The notes: generated by a model from the sequence alone, not told the origin. Positions 18,479-28,153 are shown, counted from the stretch's first letter. The stretch: 64,000 bases of DNA from Sphingopyxis sp. USTB-05 (GCF_023822045.1 NZ_CP084712.1:310001-374000), one strand, 5' to 3'. Numbers and translations: made by a program.

Positions 18479-19492
18479 ATGCTTGTGGCCTCGGATCATC
18501 TTTCTCCACTGGGCGAAGATGCTGTGAAACCCGTTCGCGTTGGTTTCTTGCTTCTGAGCGGTTTTGCGCTGCTTGCCTATGCTGCTGCTATCGAGTCCCT
18601 GCGCGCGGCGAACCAAGTGGCCGGCAAAAAATTATACACATGGCATCATATCAGCCCAGCCGGCCGCGCAGCCGTTGCCTCGAACGGCGTCGAACTCCAT
18701 TGCGAATATGACACATCCTGTCACGAAAAATTCGACTATGTTTTCGTTTGCGCGAGCGACGAAGCCCTTAACTTCCGTCACCCTCCTACCTTTTGCTGGC
18801 TGCGAAATCTTGCCGCGAATGATGCAGTCCTCGGCGGCATCTCGGGCGGCGTCTTTGTTCTCGCGCGTGCTGGCTTGCTCCATAGCCAGCGGGTGACTCT
18901 GCATTGGCTTTATGCACCAGCCTTTTCCGAAGAGTTTCCAGAAGCAAACCTGCACCGGTCGCTCTACGAAATCGACGGTAAGCGAATGACCTGTGGGGGA
19001 GGGATGGCTCCGCTCGACATGTTTCATGCCCTTCTCGCTCGGCAACATGGCGAAGAACTTGCCGCGCGGGTCAGCGACTGGTTTCTCCACACGGAAATAA
19101 GAGAAGGCCAAAAACCCCAACGACTTTCATTCAGAGCCCGGCTTGGCGTAAATCACTCGGGATTGATCCGCGCGCTGGAGGCTATGGAAGACGCTTTGGA
19201 GGAGCCTCTCTCGAGAAGCGAACTGGCTCGCATCGCTGCTATGTCTGAACGACATCTCGATCGACTTTTCTTGGCGCAGGTGGGTTCCCCGCTCAGTGTC
19301 TATTATTTGCAGCTCAGGCTCGAGCGTGCCCGCCAATTGGTGTTGCAAAGCAGTCTCTCGCTACTCGAGATCGCGATTGCATGTGGTTTCAATCGTGCCA
19401 GCACCTTCTCGAAATCCTATCGAAAGCTCTTCGGCGTGCCTCCCAGCACCGATCGCGGGATCACATTGCGGCGGTGGCGCGAGCATCACTAA
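18479..19492 (+). CDS. GlxA-type transcriptional regulator, paralogue of the preceding gene
   Basis: A 337-residue protein with the same layout as its neighbour: DJ-1/PfpI-like N-terminus (VGFLLLSGFALLAYAAAIESLRAAN; GGISGGVFVLARAGLLHS), again without a nucleophilic Cys, and a C-terminal AraC pair (SRSELARIAAMSERHLDRLFL; LLEIAIACGFNRASTFSKSY). GAGGAG lies about 8 nt before the ATG. The two proteins are clearly homologous along their whole length, but the linker and second HTH differ, so the pair is an old duplication or two independently acquired sensors. It lies 190 nt before a TonB-dependent receptor, which is a plausible regulatory target (inference). Confidence 0.85.
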   Translation: MLVASDHLSPLGEDAVKPVRVGFLLLSGFALLAYAAAIESLRAANQVAGKKLYTWHHISPAGRAAVASNGVELHCEYDTSCHEKFDYVFVCASDEALNFRHPPTFCWLRNLAANDAVLGGISGGVFVLARAGLLHSQRVTLHWLYAPAFSEEFPEANLHRSLYEIDGKRMTCGGGMAPLDMFHALLARQHGEELAARVSDWFLHTEIREGQKPQRLSFRARLGVNHSGLIRALEAMEDALEEPLSRSELARIAAMSERHLDRLFLAQVGSPLSVYYLQLRLERARQLVLQSSLSLLEIAIACGFNRASTFSKSYRKLFGVPPSTDRGITLRRWREHH

Positions 19493-19680
19493 GGATCGGG
19501 CGACTCGAGAATCCTCGGGCCCACTTGCTGCAATCATTTTTTTGGGCGCTGCGTGTTTCTGCGGAGGCCCCGCGCTGATCTAGGACGGACAGATGCAAGA
19601 AGCTGTCGGCCAGAGGAAAGCCTCTTCCATGGTTCGAGCATAGCCTCGCTACAGAAATGTTAAAAGGAGGGGGCGTGACA

Positions 19681-21918
19681 ATGACCATTCGGTTTCAAGG
19701 CATTTCGACCATGGCGATGATTGCGGCGGCCATGATCGCAGCGGTTCCCGCGCATGCGCAGGACAGCGATGTGCCGGCGGTGTCTGACGATACAGCGGCA
19801 CCCGATGATACGGCGAGCATGGGCGAAATTACGGTGACCGCACGCCGGCGATCAGAACGCCTGCAGTCGGTGCCCGACTCGATTACCGCATTCACCGAGC
19901 TTACGATCGCCAACGCCAACATCAAGAACATAGCGGACCTCGCGAAGGTCACGCCTGGCATGAATTTTCGTGATGGGCGGTCGTTTGCCGCGAACTTTTT
20001 CGACATCAGGATGCGTGGCATCGGCACCGCACAGCGCGGTTGGGCGTCGACTGCGCTCATCGTCGATGGCGTCCCGAGCGATTCAGCGGATGCGCTGACG
20101 GGAGCGACGCTCTCCGATGTCGCTCGCATCGAAGTTTTGCGTGGTCCGCAGAGTGCCTTGTATGGCTCGGGGGCCATCGCCGGTGCGATCAACGTGATAT
20201 CCAAGCGTCCCAGCAATGAATTTCAAGCCGAAGGCCGCTTCTTCTATGGTAACGGTCAAAATGCGCAAGCGCAGGGCGCGATTTCGGGCGCCCTGATCCC
20301 CAGCAAGATTCTTGGCCGACTTTCGGTCAATTACGTCAACGACAATGGGCGTATCAATAGCGCGACGAATGGCATGCATTTGGATCCGCGAGATCGAAAA
20401 TTGGTCGATGGCCGGCTTCTTTTTGTACCAAGCGAGCGCTTGGAAATCGATCTTCGGGGCAGCTATAGCAGTGAACGCGGGGGATATGCGTTTCAAGGCC
20501 GCGTTCCGCGGACGGAAGACATCGACAACGAGGATCTCGTGGTTTTTGCGCGGGCGACTCAAGGCATCCAGACGCGAAAGTTCACGCGTCTTTCGGGGCG
20601 CCTGACCTGGGACTTCGATGGCTTCACAATGACCTCGGTGGGTTCATACAGCAAAACTCGGCAATATGGCTTTGGCAGCGCCTGTTATGACGATGTTGAT
20701 AATCCCAACTTTGTCTTGCCGACGGGCGGCGTAGGCTGCCTCAGTTATCCGGCGATTAACGGACCGGCCTTCGGGCGTGGTGCGACAACCGGTCAAGTCC
20801 AGGATGTGTTTACGGCTGGGCGAGACGATTATCGCACCTACTTCGGAGATTTCCGTCTTGCGTCTTCGGGGGGAGGGGCATTCAGCTGGCTTGTCGGCGG
20901 CTCGGCGATGAATCGGCATTCGTTTAGCACGGGTGAAAATTTCCGGCGTGTCGCGGGTAATCCCGCCGATGTTCCTTTTTCTCCTCGAGCGGATCTGCGC
21001 GTCGACAAATGGTGGGGCGCTTATGGCCAGGTCGGCCTTAAAGCGGGTAAATTCGAATTTACCGCAAACGCTCGCTACGATCATCAAAACTATTCGAATA
21101 CCTCCTATGCCAACAAGACGGCGACCACGATTGTTCCGGTGCGCGATCCCGATACCGGCCTTCCGGTACCTAAATCTCTCGATCAGGCGAGACGATTTCA
21201 GCCGAAAGTTCAGATCAGCTATAGCTTTGATGCCGACCGTATGGGCTATGTGACAGTCTCTCGGGGTTTCCGGGCGGGGTTCTATAATAATGGCCAGTTC
21301 TCGGCACCGGAACAGACCACGAATTATGAGATCGGTCTCAAAACGCAGTGGCTTGATCGCCGTCTTCTCTGGAATGTTGCGGCATTTCGAATTGATTACT
21401 CTAACCAGCAAATTTCCCAGAACAGCAACAATCCGCCCTTCCGTATCCCTGTCGTGATCCCGAAAACGACGATTCACGGTGCGGAATTCGAAACCAGCTA
21501 TCGTTTCAGCGAGGCGTTTACACTAAGCGCGAATCTCGCTTACCTGCATGCACGGGTGGATCCTAGCGCCACCGTTCTCACGAAGACCTGGTCGCCGAAA
21601 TCGCCGAAGCTTAGCGGCTCGGTGGCGGCGCAGTTGTATTTGCCGATCAACGATGTTTGGACACTGAACGCGCGGAGTGATTTCAATTTCCACTCGTCGC
21701 AATTTCTCAATCCGTTCAATCAACAGATGGTTGGCAACAAGCAATATCTCAACGCGCGTGTCGGGGTCGAACGGGAAGGCTGGGGCATTTATGCGGTGGG
21801 AAGCAATTTGACCAACGAAACGGAAGATCAGATCGCGACATCCACCAATGGACCGCATCGAGTGGTCTATCCGGTCGAACCGCGGAGCTACGGTGTCGAA
21901 GTTCGCGTCAAGTTCTGA
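19681..21918 (+). CDS. TonB-dependent outer-membrane receptor
   Basis: A 745-residue receptor. The start at 19681 follows AGGAGGGGG. It has a signal peptide (core MAMIAAAMIAAVPAHA, cleavage before QDSD), a TonB-box-like GEITVTARRRSERLQSVP, a plug domain with RMRGIG and VLRGPQSALYGSGAIAGAIN, and a 22-strand-type barrel with late FELSANLAYLHA-like strands ending in EVRVKF with a terminal Phe. All expected parts are present and length is normal for the sphingomonad catabolic receptor group. Such receptors import organic substrates across the outer membrane. Its neighbours (two GlxA regulators, a fused hydantoinase) suggest a cyclic amide or related compound as ligand, but this is inference. Confidence 0.9.
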   Translation: MTIRFQGISTMAMIAAAMIAAVPAHAQDSDVPAVSDDTAAPDDTASMGEITVTARRRSERLQSVPDSITAFTELTIANANIKNIADLAKVTPGMNFRDGRSFAANFFDIRMRGIGTAQRGWASTALIVDGVPSDSADALTGATLSDVARIEVLRGPQSALYGSGAIAGAINVISKRPSNEFQAEGRFFYGNGQNAQAQGAISGALIPSKILGRLSVNYVNDNGRINSATNGMHLDPRDRKLVDGRLLFVPSERLEIDLRGSYSSERGGYAFQGRVPRTEDIDNEDLVVFARATQGIQTRKFTRLSGRLTWDFDGFTMTSVGSYSKTRQYGFGSACYDDVDNPNFVLPTGGVGCLSYPAINGPAFGRGATTGQVQDVFTAGRDDYRTYFGDFRLASSGGGAFSWLVGGSAMNRHSFSTGENFRRVAGNPADVPFSPRADLRVDKWWGAYGQVGLKAGKFEFTANARYDHQNYSNTSYANKTATTIVPVRDPDTGLPVPKSLDQARRFQPKVQISYSFDADRMGYVTVSRGFRAGFYNNGQFSAPEQTTNYEIGLKTQWLDRRLLWNVAAFRIDYSNQQISQNSNNPPFRIPVVIPKTTIHGAEFETSYRFSEAFTLSANLAYLHARVDPSATVLTKTWSPKSPKLSGSVAAQLYLPINDVWTLNARSDFNFHSSQFLNPFNQQMVGNKQYLNARVGVEREGWGIYAVGSNLTNETEDQIATSTNGPHRVVYPVEPRSYGVEVRVKF

Positions 21919-21936
21919 CGCGCACAGGCTATAAGT

Positions 21937-21972
21937 CCCTACGCTCAGACGTGATATCGACTGAGCGTAGGG
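21937..21972. terminator. Perfect 12-bp inverted repeat, probable terminator of the receptor gene
   Basis: CCCTACGCTCAG (21937-21948) and CTGAGCGTAGGG (21961-21972) are exact complements around a 12-nt loop that itself contains GATATC. It starts 18 nt after the receptor stop codon. The stem would be very stable in RNA, but no T-run follows, so it may end transcription inefficiently, stabilise the mRNA 3' end, or bind a protein as DNA. Confidence 0.55.
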
Positions 21973-22154
21973 CTGCCCTCGATAAGGAGGCAGCCCCTCA
22001 GCGCCGCCCGGCGAAACCCCTCGAGCGAGTTTTCTGACCGGCTCGAAGATGCAGCCAGGGCTGCGTCTCTTATAAAACTAGGATTTCTGCGCCGGGCTTT
22101 GCATTCGACCCGGGCTTGCATCCCACCGGCCGATTAACTGCCTCGATCCGAATC

Positions 22155-22176
22155 ATCATACGAACGCTCGTATGAT
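22155..22176. promoter_or_regulatory. Inverted repeat, candidate operator for the hydantoinase gene
   Basis: ATCATACGA (22155-22163) and TCGTATGAT (22168-22176) are perfect complements around the 4-nt spacer ACGC. Size and spacing resemble dimer operators of TetR/GntR-type regulators. It lies about 350 nt upstream of the fused hydantoinase start. No second copy was noticed in the window. Confidence 0.4.
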
Positions 22177-22525
22177 TGCCCTCGCCAAATTCCACGATCT
22201 CGACGCTCGGGGTGATCTTGCTCAGAAGTGCTATCGGCACGCTGGCAGACTGCCGAGCAATATGGCCTTCGTCCGATGAGGGATGATCATGTGATGCAAT
22301 ATGATCTGCATTCCCGCCAGGGGTGGCGCCGAACTGCCACAAAGCCACGGGTTTCGAGCTCCACCGCGGCTGTTCGGCGCCGTCAGGCCCTGTCGCTTAT
22401 AGCGAACGAATATTGGCGGGAATCGAAAAGGGCAGGTCGCTACCAGGCAATCGCGCGGTCGTCGCTCTGCCACATTGGCTTCCAATAAAGTCCCACGTCG
22501 GGGCTGTTATCGGAGGAACTAGTCT

Positions 22526-25500
22526 ATGAGCGTCCAACGTTACCGCGTCGGCTTCGACATTGGCGGAACATTCACCGACTTCGCTCTCTATGATGGTGAA
22601 ACCGGGCAAATCCAGATTCACAAGGCGCTTACAACTCCGACGGATCCCTGGCGGGGCGCAGTGCAGGGCATCGAGACGCTATTGGCCAACGCGGGTCTCG
22701 ACTTCTCGGATGTGGCCGAAATTCTGCACGGTACGACACTCGTCACCAATGCGCTGATTGAGGGCAAGGGGGCATCGACGGCCTTGCTGACGACGCGGGG
22801 GTTTCGTGATGTTATGGAATCGGGGCGGGAGCAGCGCTACGATATTTACGACCTGTTTTTGACATATCCCGAGACTCTCGTCCCGAGGAAATTCCGGCGC
22901 GAGATCACCGAACGGATGTTGGCCAACGGCCAGCCGCTGACGGCCATTGACGTTGATGAAGTGCGGCGGGAGGCTGCATATCTCCGCGATGCCGGGATTA
23001 AATCGATAGCGGTGTGCTTCCTTCACAGTTACCGCAATCCTGAGCATGAGCAGCAGGTGGGTAATCTGCTCAGAGATGAGTTTCCCGAGTTGTCCGTCTC
23101 GCTCTCCTGTGAGGTTGCGCCGGAGGTGCGGGAGTATGAACGCCTCTGTACGACGGCGGCTAATGCATTCGTCCGTCCCCTGATGGACGATTATCTCCAG
23201 ACTCTGGAAGTCAAACTGGCAGAACGCGGGTTTGTCGGGCGTCTTTTCCTCATGCTCAGCTCGGGTGGCTTGGCTACGCCGGATGTTGCCCGACGCTTCC
23301 CTATCCGTCTCTTGGAGTCTGGCCCTGCTGGCGGTGCGCTTGCCACCGGCCTCATCAGTCACAAGATCGGCCGGCCAGATCTTATCAGCTTTGACATGGG
23401 GGGGACGACCGCAAAGACCGCCATGGTGCAGGATCATGCTGTTGCCGTTGCGTCCATGATGGAGGTTGCACGCGTTCATCGGTTCAAGAAAGGGAGCGGT
23501 ATCCCCGTACGTGCCCCCGTCGTGGAAATGATCGAGATTGGGGCTGGTGGTGGTTCCATCGCGCGTCTCGACGAAGTCAACTTGATTAAGGTCGGTCCCG
23601 AAAGCGCGAGTTCAAAGCCCGGCCCGGCCTGCTATGGCCTCGGTGGCACCGAGCCGACGGTTACAGATGCCAATCTCGTGCTCGGCTATCTTGACCCGAA
23701 TGCGTTTCTCGGCGGTCGTATGGCGCTGGACAAGCCGGCGGCCGAGCAGGCCCTCGACCGCTTGGGTGCCAGTGTGAATCTGAGTGCCGTTGACACGGCA
23801 TTGGGCGTCTACAACATCGTTTGCGAGAATATGGCTGCCGCGGCCCGCTCGCACATCGTTGAAAAGGGGTGTGACCCGCGAGCATTTTCGATGGTCGCGT
23901 TCGGCGGCGCGGGGCCGCTCCACGCAGCCAAGGTCGCGCGAATCATGGGCGTCCGCGAAGTGATAATTCCGCCCGCTTCCGGTGCCGCCTCCGCAATCGG
24001 ATTTCTGGCCGCTCCGGCCAGTTTTGAAACGGTGCGAAGCGAGGTGTTTGTGATCGAGGGGGACCTCGATTTGGACAAGCTGAATGGCCTGTTGCAAGAT
24101 GTCGAGGCACAGTCTTGGCATCACCTCAAGCTGACCGGGCTTACCGAAGCCGAGACCACGATCATGCGAACCGCCGACATGCGCCTCGCGGGTCAGATGA
24201 ACGAAATCTCGATTACCATTCCGAACGGCCGCCTCTCGGTTGAATCCGTGCAGGAGATCCGTGACGAATTCGTTAGTGTTTATGAGCAGAAATTCCACGC
24301 CGTGCCACCATCGGCAGTCATTGAAGCCTTGAGCTGGCGCGTTCTTGTTTCGGGGCCTGCTCCTCAGATTGGCATGCGGCCGCACACTGGAGGGTTGATT
24401 GCGGACAACGCGCTGAAAGGCGTGCGTCCGCTTTACTTCGGCGGCGAATTTGTCGAAGCCAGCGTGTACGATCGTTACGCATTGAAGCCTGGTGACACCG
24501 TGACGGGACCGGCGGTGATCGAGGAGCGCGAATCGACGACCGTCGTGCCGCCCTCGGACAGTGTCGTGGTTGATGACGATTTCAATTTGAAGGTCCAGAT
24601 CGCCGAACTTGGGACGACGGCCGTGAGTTTCGATCGGGATCTCAACTTCGAGCAGGTCGTCGAACGGATCGAGGCCGACCCAATCGGTTTGGAGATCATG
24701 TGGGGACGTCTCGCAAACATTATCGATGAAGGATGGGACACGGTCGTGCGCACGGCCTTTTCCTTGATCATCTCGGATGCCCAGGATTTTTCGATCGCAC
24801 TGTTCGATAATCGTGGCGAAATCCTGGTTCACAGCCCCCGGGCTCAGCCGGTATTCAACCTCGGACTCCCGGCCGCTATCAATGCGGTGCTGGAGACCTT
24901 CTCGGAAGATAAGCTGGAGCCCGGCGATGTCCTTGCCACCAACGATCCTTGGCTGGCAGCCGGCCATCTTTTTGACGTCGCCCTCGTCACGCCCGTATTT
25001 CACGATGGACGGGTCGTCGCCTATGTCGGTGCGATCGGCCATGTCAGTGATATCGGTGGTATCAAGCGTCTCGGAACGGCGCGCGAGATATTCGACGAAG
25101 GCTTTCAGATCCCACCCATGAAGCTGATGCGGGCGGGTAAACCAAATGATGACCTTTTCGTATTGCTGCGTCAGAATATCCGGACTCCCGATAGCGTTGT
25201 CGGTGATCTGCACGCACTCGCTACCGCCTCAAATGTTGCGGCTTTGCGTCTTCGGAGCTTTTTGGAGGAATATGGTCTCCATGACCTGGCGCCGCTTGCG
25301 CATATCTTCCAGAATAGATCCGAAGCAGCAATGCGTCATGCCATTCGGGCAGTGCCTGACGGCGAATATAGCAGTGAAGTTTCCGGTCGCATCGGGCAGC
25401 AGTATCTCACAATTCCAATCCGCATTGCAGTGGAAGGGGATGAGGTCGTTATCGATCACGCTGGTGCGCCGGATCAGGCGCCGGTGGGCGGATTTAATTG

Positions 25501-26395
25501 CACCCTGAACTATACGAAGTCGCACTCCTTGTTTCCGATGAAGTGCCTTCTGACGCCCAATGTGCGAGGGAATGCCGGATGTTATAAGCCGTTCACGGTG
25601 AAGGCCCCGGAGGGGACCATCATGAACTGCGTCAGACCTGCGGCAGTAAACTCAAGGCAGGTGACTGGCTGGTTTCAGGGGCCAAACATCTTTTCTGCAT
25701 TGAGCGACGCATTGCCGGACAGGGTGCGTGCGTTCAGCGGCATGCCCGGCACGGCGATATTCCACGGCGCCAACGAAAGTGGCGAACCGGTCATCGGCCA
25801 CATTATTTCGGGTGGCGGGCAGGGGGCATCCGCTTCGGATGATGGTCGGTCGGGCCTCCTTTTCCCGATTGGAGGAACCTGCGTTTCGATCGAGCTGTTC
25901 GAGTTGCGAATGAACTTGGTTGTCGATCAAAAGCAGTTCGACGTCGATTCAGGGGGCGCAGGTGCCCGGCGTGGAGGCCTCGGTCAGCGCATAATGTTCA
26001 GGCGCCTGCCAGGTGACAATCGCCCGACGCAGTTCGTTCAACGGTTGAACGGTTCGGAGATTGTCGTTCCCTTGATGGCTGAAGGCCAGCGGGGGTCAAC
26101 GGCAGTCGGTCGTATCATCGCACCCGATGGCAGTTCGTCCGCGGTTGAGATGGCAGCCTTGCTCAGCTTGTCTCCCGGTGAAACTCTCGAAATGCGATCG
26201 GCGGGCGGCTATGGCTATGGCTCGCCCCTCGATCGGCCGATCGAGCTGGTTCAAGAGGATCTGGACCATGGCTACGTCAGCCAGGCGAATGCCGAGAAGG
26301 AATATGGCTGCGTTTTCAAGCAAGAGGGCGAAATCGACCCGACGGCTACCGCTTACATGCGAGAGCGGCTGCGAGGCGCGTTGGAGCGCGCCTGA
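22526..26395 (+). CDS. Fused hydantoinase A/B (5-oxoprolinase/acetophenone-carboxylase-like)
   Basis: A 1289-residue fusion of the HyuA and HyuB families. The N-terminal ~680 residues carry the ATPase signature FDIGGTFTDFAL, the middle motif LESGPAGGALA, ISFDMGGTTAKTAM and VAFGGAGPLHAAKVAR. After a short linker the HyuB part starts at DPIGLEIMWGRLANIIDEG and continues through FSIALFDNRG, THGNDPWLAAGH-like TNDPWLAAGHLFD, and a C-terminal GGAGARRGGLGQ and SAGGYGYGSPLDRP. Bacterial enzymes are more often two separate subunits; a single chain of ~1290 residues is the size of eukaryotic 5-oxoprolinase. It catalyses ATP-dependent opening of a cyclic amide or a related carboxylation. GGAGG lies 11 nt before the start. 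IS sequence begins within about 45 nt after the stop. Confidence 0.9.
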   Translation: MSVQRYRVGFDIGGTFTDFALYDGETGQIQIHKALTTPTDPWRGAVQGIETLLANAGLDFSDVAEILHGTTLVTNALIEGKGASTALLTTRGFRDVMESGREQRYDIYDLFLTYPETLVPRKFRREITERMLANGQPLTAIDVDEVRREAAYLRDAGIKSIAVCFLHSYRNPEHEQQVGNLLRDEFPELSVSLSCEVAPEVREYERLCTTAANAFVRPLMDDYLQTLEVKLAERGFVGRLFLMLSSGGLATPDVARRFPIRLLESGPAGGALATGLISHKIGRPDLISFDMGGTTAKTAMVQDHAVAVASMMEVARVHRFKKGSGIPVRAPVVEMIEIGAGGGSIARLDEVNLIKVGPESASSKPGPACYGLGGTEPTVTDANLVLGYLDPNAFLGGRMALDKPAAEQALDRLGASVNLSAVDTALGVYNIVCENMAAAARSHIVEKGCDPRAFSMVAFGGAGPLHAAKVARIMGVREVIIPPASGAASAIGFLAAPASFETVRSEVFVIEGDLDLDKLNGLLQDVEAQSWHHLKLTGLTEAETTIMRTADMRLAGQMNEISITIPNGRLSVESVQEIRDEFVSVYEQKFHAVPPSAVIEALSWRVLVSGPAPQIGMRPHTGGLIADNALKGVRPLYFGGEFVEASVYDRYALKPGDTVTGPAVIEERESTTVVPPSDSVVVDDDFNLKVQIAELGTTAVSFDRDLNFEQVVERIEADPIGLEIMWGRLANIIDEGWDTVVRTAFSLIISDAQDFSIALFDNRGEILVHSPRAQPVFNLGLPAAINAVLETFSEDKLEPGDVLATNDPWLAAGHLFDVALVTPVFHDGRVVAYVGAIGHVSDIGGIKRLGTAREIFDEGFQIPPMKLMRAGKPNDDLFVLLRQNIRTPDSVVGDLHALATASNVAALRLRSFLEEYGLHDLAPLAHIFQNRSEAAMRHAIRAVPDGEYSSEVSGRIGQQYLTIPIRIAVEGDEVVIDHAGAPDQAPVGGFNCTLNYTKSHSLFPMKCLLTPNVRGNAGCYKPFTVKAPEGTIMNCVRPAAVNSRQVTGWFQGPNIFSALSDALPDRVRAFSGMPGTAIFHGANESGEPVIGHIISGGGQGASASDDGRSGLLFPIGGTCVSIELFELRMNLVVDQKQFDVDSGGAGARRGGLGQRIMFRRLPGDNRPTQFVQRLNGSEIVVPLMAEGQRGSTAVGRIIAPDGSSSAVEMAALLSLSPGETLEMRSAGGYGYGSPLDRPIELVQEDLDHGYVSQANAEKEYGCVFKQEGEIDPTATAYMRERLRGALERA

Positions 26396-27421
26396 AAGCG
26401 ATCGAGGTCTAGAAAGGGAGAGGTCCCATTTGCGCGACATCACCGCCCAAGCAATGCGTGCTGTCTTGTTGGCGAGCGCGACTGTCGCGATCTTCGCAGG
26501 CTTGCGCTCCAGGAGCTGTGCCATCCAAGGCTGCCGATCGCCGTTTTTGCGTGTCATACGCATCACCGCTGTTGCGCCGACCACAAGCTGCCGCCGCAAA
26601 TAGCCATCTCCCTGCTTCGTGATCCCACCCAAGCGCTCCTTGCCGCCAGAGCTGTTAGCTCGAGGCGTCAGTCCTAGCCATGCCGCGAACTGGCGGCCGG
26701 ATCGGAACAGCGACGCATCTGGCACCGCGGCCGACATCGCTGACGCGGTAATCGGGCCGATGCCCGGTATCGTGGCGAGCCGCCGGCTTGTCTCGTCAGC
26801 GCGGTGCCACGCGAGAATCTGCGCTTCCAACCTGTCGATCTCGCTGGCGAGCGCCCTCATCTGGGCAGCGAGTCCGCGCAAGGCGGAACGAGCGTGAGCG
26901 GGCAGCTCATCTTCTCGCTCATGCAGGGCTTTGAGCATCGCGGTAACACCGCCGGCGCCCATCCCTGTCACAATGCCATACTCAGCCAAGTGCCCTCGCA
27001 AGGCGTTGATGAGCATGGTCCGCTGCCGCACCAACAGGTCGCGGCTCTTGTGAAGCATGAGCACCGCCTGCTGTTCAACCGACTTTACCGCAACGAACCG
27101 CATCGTCGGGCGCGTCACTGCTTCGCAGATCGCCTCGGCATCTGCTGCATCAGTCTTCCCGCGCTTCACATATGGCTTCACGTAGGCGGGCGGCATAAGC
27201 CGGACTTCGTGGCCCAATGCGATCAGCTCGCGAGCCCAATGGTGCGCGGATGCGCACGCTTCCATGCCGACCACGCAGCCTGGAAGGTCGGTGAAGAAGC
27301 CGATCACCTCCGCGCGCCTCAACTTCCGCCGCACCAGGACGGCTCCGTCGCTACCGATCGCATGTACCTGAAAAACGTTCTTCGCCAAATCTAATCCGAC
27401 GGTGGCAACCTCCTGCTTCAT
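26096..27421 (-). CDS. IS110-family transposase, C-terminus reads into hydantoinase gene
   Basis: The N-terminal DEDD-type domain (TVGLDLAKNVFQVHA; CVVGMEACASAHHWA; KTDAADAEAI) and the C-terminal transposase domain with the conserved serine region (IPGIGPITASAMSAA; FAAWLGLTPRANSSGGKER; GDGYLRRQLV) are complete. The protein keeps family character up to about RIAWAVMSR (~26430). The following ~110 residues to 26096 are simply the antisense of the hydantoinase 3' end, because no stop codon remains. The enzyme may be intact in its catalytic core, but with one IS end missing the element should be immobile. ATG at 27421 is the start, with a weak AGGAG about 10 nt upstream. Confidence 0.75.
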   Translation of the reverse strand: MKQEVATVGLDLAKNVFQVHAIGSDGAVLVRRKLRRAEVIGFFTDLPGCVVGMEACASAHHWARELIALGHEVRLMPPAYVKPYVKRGKTDAADAEAICEAVTRPTMRFVAVKSVEQQAVLMLHKSRDLLVRQRTMLINALRGHLAEYGIVTGMGAGGVTAMLKALHEREDELPAHARSALRGLAAQMRALASEIDRLEAQILAWHRADETSRRLATIPGIGPITASAMSAAVPDASLFRSGRQFAAWLGLTPRANSSGGKERLGGITKQGDGYLRRQLVVGATAVMRMTRKNGDRQPWMAQLLERKPAKIATVALANKTARIAWAVMSRKWDLSLSRPRSLSGALQRASQPLSHVSGSRRVDFALLLENAAIFLLGIRLADVAMVQILLNQLDRPIEGRAIAIAARRSHFESFTGRQAEQGCHLNRGRTAIGCDDTTDCR

Positions 27422-27500
27422 ATGACGACTCCTAGACGTGGACCTACAACGGCCGCATCATTGCACAGCTACGCTGGTGCAGGGGCCGTCCATGCCATCA
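26425..27500 (-). mobile_element. IS110-family element, 3' end truncated
   Basis: An IS110-type transposase gene on the minus strand with at most ~80 nt of non-coding DNA on its 5' side (27422-27500), where it abuts a broken IS21 istA. On its 3' side the transposase sequence runs directly into the DNA just after the hydantoinase gene, without its own stop codon or a non-coding end. One IS end has therefore been lost, probably with neighbouring DNA. Boundaries are estimates from where protein similarity stops. Confidence 0.6.
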
Positions 27501-27503
27501 CGT

Positions 27504-28153
27504 CACCGCCAGGTCACAAAGCGCCCGGTTGTAGACGACGCGGCCCTCCTCATCCTCGCCAATGACCGCAGTTTTCATCCGGTCATAAAGAATCTCGCGC
27601 GGCACGCCGCCGATCGCTTCGAACGCAGCCCGGTGGCACGCCAGGACCGTCTGCCGTGTCTGACGGTACGCAAAACGGGCCCAGATCAATTGCGAGAAGC
27701 CCAGCACCATCGAGAACAGCCACACGATCTGAACCTTGTCCGGCTGGTCCCTGAAGCGGACCTGGAACTGGGCAAAATCGACCTGCGCCTGATGGCCCGG
27801 CGGCGTCTCGAAGCGTACTGCGAACCCGCGCCCGCTGCCCGGTGGTCGCAGCTCTCGCACAACATCTCGCACCGTGCTGTAGCCGCCCTTATACCCCGCT
27901 CGCCGATTTCGCGCATCAAACGCTGCGCGGTAAGGCCGGGATAGGCATCAAGCCGTTGCTTGAGATAATCGACATGGCCATCGATCAACCGCTTCCTCGG
28001 CTGTTTCGGCCCGTAAGCCGGAATGCCCACATCCCGGGCAAGATATTTTCGGACAGTCTTGCGGTCGATACCCAGCTGACGAGCGATCATCGAGATCTTC
28101 AGCCCCTGACGGTGTAAGTCTAAGATCATTATCAAATCCCCAAACTTCTTCAT
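27504..28153 (-). pseudogene. istA: istA of IS21 element B (frameshifted and truncated)
   Basis: The frame starts at 28153 (MKKFGDLIMILDLHRQGLK), with an IstA-type N-terminal HTH (SMIARQLGIDRKTVRKYLAR). One base is missing near 27894. Restoring it gives ERGYKGGYSTVRDVVREL and then the integrase core (HQAQVDFAQFQVRF; IVWLFSMVLGFSQ; REILYDRMKTAV), as far as YNRALCDLA, where the IS110 boundary cuts it off. It therefore lacks the end of the DDE domain. It is homologous over its whole length to the intact IstA at 28576-29832, but clearly diverged. Confidence 0.8.

Larger units (their letters stand above)
21919..22525. other. Intergenic region between receptor and hydantoinase genes
   Basis: About 600 nt without a supported gene. 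It contains two strong inverted repeats listed separately. A 92-codon leftward frame at 22070-22348 shows no family I recognise and no clear ribosome-binding site. GGAGG at about 22511-22515 serves the next gene. Confidence 0.5.

Noticed and set aside
22070..22348. 92-codon leftward frame before the hydantoinase gene
   Set aside because: No recognisable family, no ribosome-binding site, and it covers the inverted repeat at 22155-22176.
23612..25213. 533-codon leftward open frame inside the hydantoinase gene
   Set aside because: It is the complement of conserved HyuA/HyuB coding sequence, in a GC-rich gene where antisense frames stay open; no ribosome-binding site or family signature.
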